DNA from: Abditibacteriota bacterium
GTDB taxonomy: Bacteria > Armatimonadota > UBA5829
Length of the DNA: 12,000 nt
NCBI GenBank assembly: GCA_017958015.1
Contig: JAGDDM010000236.1
Location: 1 to 12,000, forward strand
Direction of reading: 5' to 3'
Shown here: positions 6,948-12,000 of the stretch, in pieces
Position numbering within the stretch: position 1 is the first letter of the stretch
How the letters are laid out: every line of letters begins with the position of its first letter
Notes under the pieces: generated by a model
What the model was told of the DNA's origin: nothing
The model's database searches: none
What the model saw: only the letters and a program-made list of their open reading frames with translations
Made by a program: the position numbers and the translations under genes

Positions 6948-7376
6948 ATGGCAAGAATACTTTTGGTAGACGACGAAGAAGCGGTGAGAAACGCCGTGGC
7001 GAGAAGACTGAAACGGAACGGCTACGATATTACCAAGAAGGCCTCCCAGGCCGAGGGTATCGAGGAGGTTAACTCCGTTGAGACTCCCTACGATGTTGTT
7101 GTCACCGACATGGTTATGGAGACACCGGACAGCGGTCTGGAAGTTCTGAAAGCTGCCCTCACCCGGGACGTTTTCACCGAGGTCATCGTTCTCACGGCCT
7201 ACGGCAACGTTGCCAACGCCGTTGAGTGCATGCGCAGAGGCGCCTTCGACTACGTTGAGAAGAACGTGCCCGGCGTGGACGTCTTTGAGCTCCTTGACGC
7301 CAAGGTGAAGCAGGCCATGGAGCGCAGACAGTCCTCCGTGTCCGGCATCAGGCGCATAGAAAGATATATGAAATGA
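6948..7376 (+). CDS. Receiver-only response regulator
   Basis: 142 residues comprising a CheY-like receiver domain and a short charged tail (about 125-142). All key residues are visible: acidic pair D8-D9, phosphoacceptor D54 (VVTDMVM), switch T83 (VLTAYG), and K105 (DYVEKN). There is no DNA-binding, AAA+ or enzymatic output domain, so it must act by protein-protein contact or as a phosphorelay intermediate. The receiver resembles those of NtrC-type regulators in its 'LTAYGNVANAVECMRRGAFDYVEK' stretch (start at residue 82), so it may have come from such a protein by loss of the output domains; that is inference. A ribosome site AAAGGA (6933-6938) precedes the ATG. It lies downstream of the GAF kinase and its stop overlaps the start of a nucleoside hydrolase gene (ATGA, 7373-7376), so kinase, regulator and hydrolases probably form one unit. 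Confidence 0.94.
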   Translation: MARILLVDDEEAVRNAVARRLKRNGYDITKKASQAEGIEEVNSVETPYDVVVTDMVMETPDSGLEVLKAALTRDVFTEVIVLTAYGNVANAVECMRRGAFDYVEKNVPGVDVFELLDAKVKQAMERRQSSVSGIRRIERYMK

Positions 7377-8302
7377 ACCGCCTTTTGGGCTTTTGCGTCA
7401 TCGCTTTGGCGTTGGCGTCCTCTTTGTTCGCCAAAACCCCGGTAATTCTGGACACCGACGCCTATAACGAGATAGACGATCCCTTCGCCGTGGCCTACGT
7501 GCTCCGGTCAAGGGACGTCTTTGATGTTCGGGGCATAACCGCCGCTCCCTACCACGGGGGCGACCACGCCGTGGATTCTCCGGCGGAGGGCGTGGCTCTC
7601 TGCCACAAAGAAATTCTGAACATCAAACGCATTATGGGAGTTACGGACGTGCCCGCCTATATGGGCGCCCCGCGGTTCATGACCGACACCGAAACCCCGG
7701 TCCGCTCCGACGCTTCCGCCGCCATTGTCGCCGAAGCCAACAGATGCGCGGCAAAGGGTGAGCGGCTCACGGTCATTGCCATCGGAGCCCTCACCAATGT
7801 GGCTTCCGCTTTACTCACGGACCCCAAACTGGCGGAAAAAATCGATCTGGTGTGGCTGGGCGGTCACCTGGACAACGCTTCGGAGTTCAATCTGAACGGC
7901 GACAGATACGCCGCCAAGGCGGTGTTCGACTCCGATGTGCCCTTCACCCAAATTCCCTGCTTCGGGGTGGTGGACAAGCACTACGTGCCCTGTCAGTGGC
8001 TTATCGACAACCTTAAGGGTTGCGGAGCCATAGGCGAGCACCTGACGAGCCTTGTGAAGTGGGCGAACATGGACCGGAGAATCATCTGGGACATCACCGC
8101 CGTAGGCGTGTTCATGACACCGAGAGCCTACACCTTCGAGACATGCGGGCGTCCTACGATTTACATCGATAAGGACGAGTACGGACCCGCGAGACCCGGC
8201 GCGAAAATGCGGCGTGCCGTTGAAATCGACAAAAAACCCCTCTACGACGACCTCTTCGGCAGACTGTCGGAGGTCTACAACAAAAAAACCAAATTATTTT
8301 GA
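7373..8302 (+). CDS. Exported nucleoside hydrolase-family protein (divergent)
   Basis: 309 residues with an N-terminal signal peptide (about 1-20, LLGFCVIALALASSLFA). The mature protein opens with the inosine/uridine-preferring nucleoside hydrolase calcium motif in a variant form: D27-T-D29-A-Y-N-E-I-D35-D36, i.e. D-x-D-x5-D-D rather than the classic D-x-D-x3-D-D. Other family landmarks are GALTNVASAL (138-147), LVWLGG (159-164), EFN (171-173, matching Glu166/Asn168 of the Crithidia enzyme) and WD (239-240). The last aligns with the His-Asp that helps leaving-group and sugar binding, so the His is Trp here. The ribose-binding Asp/Asn set is mostly present but base-side residues differ, so the substrate may not be a common nucleoside. 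Classic members cleave the N-glycosidic bond to ribose and free base. Export would place the activity in the periplasm. Overlaps the response regulator stop. Confidence 0.88.
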   Translation: MNRLLGFCVIALALASSLFAKTPVILDTDAYNEIDDPFAVAYVLRSRDVFDVRGITAAPYHGGDHAVDSPAEGVALCHKEILNIKRIMGVTDVPAYMGAPRFMTDTETPVRSDASAAIVAEANRCAAKGERLTVIAIGALTNVASALLTDPKLAEKIDLVWLGGHLDNASEFNLNGDRYAAKAVFDSDVPFTQIPCFGVVDKHYVPCQWLIDNLKGCGAIGEHLTSLVKWANMDRRIIWDITAVGVFMTPRAYTFETCGRPTIYIDKDEYGPARPGAKMRRAVEIDKKPLYDDLFGRLSEVYNKKTKLF

Positions 8303-8312
8303 GGAGTTTAAC

Positions 8313-9173
8313 ATGAAATTCGAGACTTTTGACTACGAGCGCCCGGCGGTTATTCTGGACACCGACGCTTTCAACGAGGTGGATGACCAGTTCGCCATCG
8401 CCTATCTTCTCCGGTCCAAGGACAGATTCGACATCCGCGGCATTACAGCGGCTCCCTTTGTGGCAAAGCACGCCGCCACGCCGAAATCCGGTATGGAGCA
8501 GAGTTACGATGAGATTTTGAATATATGCGGCCTTATGGGAGAGAAGGATATTCCGGTGTATAAAGGCGCGGACCGCGTCATGACGAGCAAGAGCGACCCG
8601 GTGGCCTCTCCCGCCACCGACGTTATCATATCCGAGGCGAAGAAGTGCGCGGCGGAGGGGAAGAAACTTCTCGTCCTCGCCATCGGCGCCATCACCAACG
8701 TGGGCAGCGCTCTGGCGCTTGAGCCGAAACTGGCGGATATGATGGAGCTGGTGTGGCTGGGGGGCAGCCTGAAAGTCGCCACCGAGTACAATATGGACGG
8801 CGACAGAGCCGCCGCTTCCGTGGTGTTCGACTCCTCCGTTCCCTTCGTTCAGATGCCCTGCGTCGGTGTTGTGGACAAGGTCTACATCAGCAAAGAGGAG
8901 CTGGCGGAGCGGGTAAAGAACTGCGGCGCCGTGGGTGAGTATCTGCTGCGGATCGTTGATCGCACCGGCAGCCCCGGCAGAGTCATTTGGGACATCGTCA
9001 CCGTGGCCGCCTTCAACGTTCCCGGCGCTTTCAAATACGAAGTCAAAGCCCGTCCCACCATCGTTCCCGGCGACGACTACGGACCGGACCGACCGAACAC
9101 GGAAATGATCGTGGCGGTGGACGCGGACAGGGATGTTATTTTCGATGACCTGTTCAAGAGAATAAGTAACTGA
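8313..9173 (+). CDS. Cytosolic nucleoside hydrolase-family protein, paralog of the preceding gene
   Basis: 286 residues from the ATG at 8313, chosen because GAGGAG (8301-8306) lies 6 bases upstream and the family motif begins soon after; a longer frame from 8214 would lie inside the previous gene. The ribosome site overlaps the TGA of the upstream paralog, so translation is coupled. No signal peptide. Landmarks match the neighbour closely: D16-T-D18-A-F-N-E-V-D24-D25, ITNVGSALAL (127-136), LVWLGG (146-151), EYN (158-160) and WD (226-227), again with Trp in place of the His of classic enzymes. About 27 of the first 37 aligned residues around the Asp motif are identical by eye, so the two genes look like a tandem duplication followed by gain or loss of the export signal. 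Same reaction class is expected (N-glycoside hydrolysis), in the cytosol; the substrate is unknown. Confidence 0.88.
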   Translation: MKFETFDYERPAVILDTDAFNEVDDQFAIAYLLRSKDRFDIRGITAAPFVAKHAATPKSGMEQSYDEILNICGLMGEKDIPVYKGADRVMTSKSDPVASPATDVIISEAKKCAAEGKKLLVLAIGAITNVGSALALEPKLADMMELVWLGGSLKVATEYNMDGDRAAASVVFDSSVPFVQMPCVGVVDKVYISKEELAERVKNCGAVGEYLLRIVDRTGSPGRVIWDIVTVAAFNVPGAFKYEVKARPTIVPGDDYGPDRPNTEMIVAVDADRDVIFDDLFKRISN

Positions 9174-9198
9174 GGAAACAGCCGGCTTACCGCCCTTA

Positions 9199-9228
9199 AA
9201 ATTTTCCGGAAATAATGTGAAATTTTCC
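9199..9228. repeat. Tandem direct repeats upstream of the GH123-like gene
   Basis: AAATTTTCC occurs at 9199-9207 and again at 9220-9228, 21 bases apart start to start, i.e. about two helical turns on one face of the DNA. This is the kind of spacing seen in operators. A weak promoter candidate (TTACCG 9187-9192, AATAAT 9211-9216) overlaps. No terminator was seen after the upstream hydrolase gene. Confidence 0.35.
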
Positions 9229-9269
9229 ACGTCTTTTACCTTTACGATTACTGACAGGAGACTTGCTGT

Positions 9270-10883
9270 ATGAAAACAACCAAACTCATTGCCGCCGCCT
9301 TGGCTCTCGTAGCCCTGGTATCTTTCACCGCGCCGGTGCCGTCCTATTCCGCCGCCAAGAAAACAACGGCGAAAAAGACCACCGCCAAAAAGACAACGGC
9401 GAAGAAGACAACAACGGCGAAGAAAACCACCACCGCCAAGAAGACAACCGCGACCACGGCGAAAAAGACAACAACCGCCGCAAAGACTACGACTACTACC
9501 GCCAAAACGACCACCGCAACCGCCGCCAAGCCCGCCGCTCTTACGGGACTTACCAAGACAAGATACGTCAAACTGAGTCTCGAGGAGCCCTACACCGGCA
9601 AATCGATTCCCAACACCACCGGAAAGGTGAGTGTAAAGACCTGCGCCGGACGGATAGGCGTGGGTGCTTTCGGCGTCACCTTCGGCAAGGACGTGCCCCA
9701 GGCGAAGGTCGCCATCGATCAGGACTTCTCCGGCAGCGCCGGCAAGATTGCCGCCTCCGAGTTCACCGTGAGCCTTATAGACCTCAATAACTTCGTCCGC
9801 AAGACCGACGAGAAGGGAAATAAGTACACCGTGGCGGACATTATGGCCTCTACCCAGAAGTTCTGGCTGGAAGCCAACGTGTCCAACAAGGTTAAGCCCG
9901 GCGTCTACTCCGGCAAGATTTCGATATACTACAACGACGCCGAGTGGGATATGATTCCCGTTGAACTCACCGTGTCCAAACTGGCTCTGGTCAGTTCCTC
10001 CAAGCAGTGCGCCATCCTCACGGATATCGGCTTGGGCGATGAGGATGTTACCGAAGCGGATTACGGCGATTTCCTCTCCGCCGTGGTCGAGTCCGGATTC
10101 AAAGTGGGTACCGTGGGCGCCAATGAGGAGACCGCCGCCGCCGCCTTCGAGGAGTACGGCAAGAAGGGCCTCATCGGACCCGCTCCCGTGACCGTCTACG
10201 CCGAGACTTTGAATGTTCCCGACCCGGAGGTTTTCGCCGCCGTTGAGGCCGTCCGCAAGCAGACGAAGGTGAACAACGTTCTCTGGTTCGCGAACATATG
10301 TCCTCAGGGGGACGCCACCGTCCGCGCCATGGGCGACCAGCTGGCCATGATGAAATCGAGACGCCTCCGCACCGCCGTCATGCTGGACAAGGATGTGGAT
10401 TTGGAGCCCGTTCTGCCCAGAATCGACGACATCATCTACTCCGTTGATACCGACTACGCCAAGAAGCTCATGAGCGGCGCCCTCAAGAGATCCTCCTCCA
10501 AGTGGGAGTGGCTCTGGTGGGATGTTTCCGAGGATATCGCCAAGAACAGAATCTACGCCGGTATCGGACTGTGGAAAGCGGGACTTGACGGTTGTATGCC
10601 CGTCCTCTGGGGCAGCGCCGCCAAAATCTCCGCCAGATCCGTCATGACCGCCGCCGTCAGAGAGGGCGTGGACGACACCAGATATCTCACCATGTTCATG
10701 CGCTACCTGCGGGAGGTTAAGGACCTGAAGCGGGCCAAGGACGCGGACTATCTGGAGTCCTGCGAAGCCTACGTGAACAACTTCCTGGCCAAAGACGTCA
10801 CCGCCGTCACCTACGACCAGCTGGAAGCCTTCCGGGCCAAGCTTGAGTCCATGACCCTTGACCTCATGAGCCGGGCGAAATAG
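9270..10883 (+). CDS. Exported GH123/DUF4091-like protein with Lys/Thr/Ala-rich linker
   Basis: 537 residues. Signal peptide about 1-28. Residues about 29-92 are a low-complexity tract of AKKTT-type repeats, strongly cationic. Residues about 95-238 look like the beta-sandwich that precedes GH123 barrels: the segment 'FWLEANVSNKVKPGVYSGKI' (nt about 9861-9920) has the F-W-x-x-x-V...P-G-x-Y-x-G-x-I pattern. Residues about 240-440 would be the barrel, shorter than in GH123 enzymes and without an obvious W/Y-x-x-D-E-P catalytic motif. The C-terminus fits DUF4091: W412-E-W-L-W-W, then LWKAGLDG, then REGVDDTRYL (464-473). By family knowledge GH123 acts on N-acetylgalactosaminides; here the lost motif suggests a different or absent activity, perhaps carbohydrate binding. 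AGGAG (9256-9260) lies 9 bases before the ATG. Neighbouring secD has its own promoter. Confidence 0.8.
   Translation: MKTTKLIAAALALVALVSFTAPVPSYSAAKKTTAKKTTAKKTTAKKTTTAKKTTTAKKTTATTAKKTTTAAKTTTTTAKTTTATAAKPAALTGLTKTRYVKLSLEEPYTGKSIPNTTGKVSVKTCAGRIGVGAFGVTFGKDVPQAKVAIDQDFSGSAGKIAASEFTVSLIDLNNFVRKTDEKGNKYTVADIMASTQKFWLEANVSNKVKPGVYSGKISIYYNDAEWDMIPVELTVSKLALVSSSKQCAILTDIGLGDEDVTEADYGDFLSAVVESGFKVGTVGANEETAAAAFEEYGKKGLIGPAPVTVYAETLNVPDPEVFAAVEAVRKQTKVNNVLWFANICPQGDATVRAMGDQLAMMKSRRLRTAVMLDKDVDLEPVLPRIDDIIYSVDTDYAKKLMSGALKRSSSKWEWLWWDVSEDIAKNRIYAGIGLWKAGLDGCMPVLWGSAAKISARSVMTAAVREGVDDTRYLTMFMRYLREVKDLKRAKDADYLESCEAYVNNFLAKDVTAVTYDQLEAFRAKLESMTLDLMSRAK
9351..9530 (+). repeat. Low-complexity AAGAC/ACC-rich repeat coding for Lys/Thr/Ala tract
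   Basis: Imperfect repeats of codons for A-K-K-T-T and T-T-A-K lie just after the signal peptide of the GH123-like gene. Repeat units vary in length (5 to 7 codons, later Thr-rich), which points to slippage or unequal recombination. On the opposite strand it reads as a Val/Ala/Phe-rich or Gly-rich shadow frame. Confidence 0.85.
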
Positions 10884-10910
10884 GTAAAAAAACAAAAAAA
10901 TAAATACTTT

Positions 10911-10955
10911 AATTCCCGCCGCTGTCGTCGTAAGATATTGACAGGGGCGGGAATT
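10911..10955. repeat. Long imperfect inverted repeat overlapping the secD promoter
   Basis: AATTCCCGCC (10911-10920) pairs with GGCGGGAATT (10946-10955). After one G/G mismatch, CTGTC (10922-10926) pairs with GACAG (10940-10944). The loop is 13 bases (10927-10939). It follows an A-rich tract (10886-10905), but no T run follows on plus. On plus it could be a weak 3' end for the GH123-like mRNA; on minus the hairpin is followed by T tracts, like an intrinsic terminator. Because the right arm covers the -35 box and most of the spacer of the secD promoter, it could also be an operator. Confidence 0.75.
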
Positions 10956-10966
10956 AGTTATATAAT
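10938..10966 (+). promoter_or_regulatory. Consensus sigma70 promoter of secD
   Basis: TTGACA (10938-10943), 17 bases, TATAAT (10961-10966): perfect match in both boxes and in spacing. The start should be near 10973, giving a leader of about 110 bases before the TTG of secD. Confidence 0.88.
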
Positions 10967-10976
10967 GATATGGTGT

Positions 10977-11000
10977 GTATAACGTGAAAAATCGTTATGC
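10977..11000 (+). other. Hairpin near the 5' end of the secD leader
   Basis: GTATAACG (10977-10984) can pair with CGTTATGC (10993-11000), including one G-U pair, with an 8-base loop. It lies a few bases after the predicted transcription start, a position that often protects mRNA 5' ends. A second possible pairing joins CCGCC (11018-11022) with GGCGG (11054-11058). No known riboswitch was recognised in the leader. Confidence 0.35.
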
Positions 11001-11070
11001 GCATAAAACGCGATTAACCGCCACAGTGTTTTATTGGTCGAATAGCAACCTCGGGCGGAAATACTATATT

Positions 11071-11076
11071 GGAGGG
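11071..11076 (+). promoter_or_regulatory. Ribosome binding site that fixes the TTG start of secD
   Basis: GGAGGG lies 6 bases before TTG at 11083-11085. No ATG or GTG in the secD frame is better placed, and the resulting N-terminus puts the first membrane helix where SecD proteins have it. Confidence 0.8.
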
Positions 11077-11082
11077 CATAAA

Positions 11083-12000
11083 TTGTCTAATTATCGCAAA
11101 ATATTTCTTTTCATCGTAGCTCTCGCCATTGTGGCGGCGTACGTTTGCTACGATAAGCCGCTGTCGAAAGGTCTTGACATCGCCGGCGGTATGCGCGTTG
11201 TTCTGAAAGTGGACCCCAAGGACGCTTCCGATTGGCCCACACAGCCCATGGCTCGTTCGGAGAAGATGAATTCCATCAGAACCACCATCGAGAACAGAGT
11301 TAAGGGTCTGGGCGGCGTTACCGAGCCCATGGTTCAGATTCAGAATGCCACCAAGGACATCGTCAAGGGCGACGGTGAGGGCGGCCCGAGAGTGGTCGTG
11401 GAGCTCCCCGGCGTCAAAGATCCGGACAAGGCTCTTGACAAGATTAAGGGAACCGCTTCCCTTGAGTTCTACTACCTCAAAGACGTTAAATCCCCGAGAA
11501 ACAAACTGGGCGTTTGGTCCATGGATATCGATCCTTCCGCCGAGGGTAAGGGTTACATCTTCAACGGTCCCGCGGGCGAGACTTATCACAGCACCGATCC
11601 CGCCGAGGCCAAGCTCATTCTCGAGAAGGTCGTGAACACCGCCGAGAACAAGCCCATCCTCACCGGTAAGGACATCGAGGCCACCGCCAAGACCAACGTC
11701 AACCAGGCTAATCAGATTGTTATCAACCTCCAGTTCAACAAAGAGGGAACCAAGAAGTTCGGCGCCTTCACCAAGGCCCACAAGAACGAGTACCTTGCCA
11801 TCTTCTTCGACGGCAAGCTCCTCACCGCTCCCGAGGTTCGGGACGCCATCATGAACGGACAGGCCGAAGTCTCCGGTTTCGAGAGTCTCACCGAGGCCCG
11901 CGAGATCGCCGACTACCTCAACTCCGGTGCTCTCCCCGTTCCTCTTACTCCCATTGCCAAGGACACTGTTGAGCCCACCGTTGGCGGCGACACCTTCAAG
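11083..12000 (+). CDS. secD: Protein translocase subunit SecD (3' end outside the window)
   Basis: 306 residues are visible and the frame is open to the window end. SecD pairs with SecF and uses the proton gradient to help pull exported proteins through SecYEG. Landmarks: short N-terminus and first membrane helix (about 6-22, KIFLFIVALAIVAAYV); the L-D-I-A-G-G motif (31-36, usually LGLDLxGG); the P1 domain with NRVKGLGGVTEP (71-82), VVVELPGVKDP (104-114) and LEFYYL (127-132); the LTGKDIEAT segment (193-201), LTAPEV (247-252), and the signature LNSGALPVPL (279-288) just before the second membrane helix. The remaining helices lie beyond the window. It starts at TTG with a strong ribosome site and a consensus promoter of its own. 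yajC, which often precedes secD, is not upstream here; secF may follow outside the window. Confidence 0.96.
   Translation, partial: MSNYRKIFLFIVALAIVAAYVCYDKPLSKGLDIAGGMRVVLKVDPKDASDWPTQPMARSEKMNSIRTTIENRVKGLGGVTEPMVQIQNATKDIVKGDGEGGPRVVVELPGVKDPDKALDKIKGTASLEFYYLKDVKSPRNKLGVWSMDIDPSAEGKGYIFNGPAGETYHSTDPAEAKLILEKVVNTAENKPILTGKDIEATAKTNVNQANQIVINLQFNKEGTKKFGAFTKAHKNEYLAIFFDGKLLTAPEVRDAIMNGQAEVSGFESLTEAREIADYLNSGALPVPLTPIAKDTVEPTVGGDTFK

Noticed and set aside
9351..9530. Repeat array as a possible CRISPR or satellite
   Set aside because: Units are irregular 15-21 base codon repeats without unique spacers, in frame with a coding sequence.
8154..10895. 913-codon open frame on the minus strand
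   Set aside because: It lies antisense to the second nucleoside hydrolase and the GH123-like gene, both with clear family motifs, and its product is Gly/His/Val-rich nonsense with a Cys/Gly/Arg stretch opposite the Lys/Thr repeat. It results from G/C-ending codons on the other strand.
10997..11017. Six-codon ORF in the secD leader as a possible secretion-monitoring leader peptide
   Set aside because: Far too short to span the exit tunnel like known arrest peptides and it lacks a convincing ribosome site.
11014..11781. 255-codon open frame on minus
   Set aside because: Shadow of secD and would also run across its promoter-proximal leader.

Overview
The window is ordinary chromosomal bacterial DNA of moderately high GC. 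Genes are tightly packed with short gaps (the longest is about 200 bases) and several ATGA stop/start overlaps. Codons prefer G or C in the third position, which leaves long stop-free shadow frames on the opposite strand. Several proteins carry Sec signal peptides (M48 and M16 peptidases, one nucleoside hydrolase, a GH123-like protein). Together with CarD and SecD this suggests a free-living or gut bacterium with an exported proteome, probably diderm. I cannot place the phylum from sequence alone. Armatimonadota/Abditibacteriota-like or PVC lineages are guesses. No tRNA, rRNA, CRISPR array, insertion sequence or phage gene was seen.

Left part (1-2395): the 3' part of an unrecognised beta-rich protein overlaps an exported M48 zinc metalloprotease. 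This converges on a minus-strand carD gene, with a shared bidirectional terminator between them. carD has a perfect consensus sigma70 promoter just downstream of the M16 operon.

Middle left (2396-5072): a minus-strand operon of two exported M16 peptidase chains. The first has the complete HxxEH zinc site but has lost the C-terminal R/Y substrate pair. The second has lost the zinc site but keeps R/Y, so they should work as one heterodimer. Its promoter shares an 8-bp palindrome (ATTATAAT) with the divergent promoter of the next operon.

Middle right (5073-9173): a soluble histidine kinase with two GAF domains, a receiver-only response regulator, and two closely related nucleoside-hydrolase-family proteins. 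The first hydrolase is predicted to be exported and overlaps the regulator by ATGA; the second is cytosolic and its ribosome site overlaps the stop of the first. This is the most unusual gene grouping here: a two-component pair with no DNA-binding output physically joined to two divergent nucleoside hydrolases.

Right part (9174-12000): an exported protein with a Lys/Thr/Ala-rich linker followed by GH123/DUF4091-like domains, then secD (cut by the window edge). secD starts at TTG and is driven by a perfect TTGACA-17-TATAAT promoter that is partly enclosed in a long imperfect inverted repeat. I saw no clearly new defence or mobile system. The best leads are the kinase-regulator-hydrolase operon, the complementary M16 pair, and the promoter architecture.
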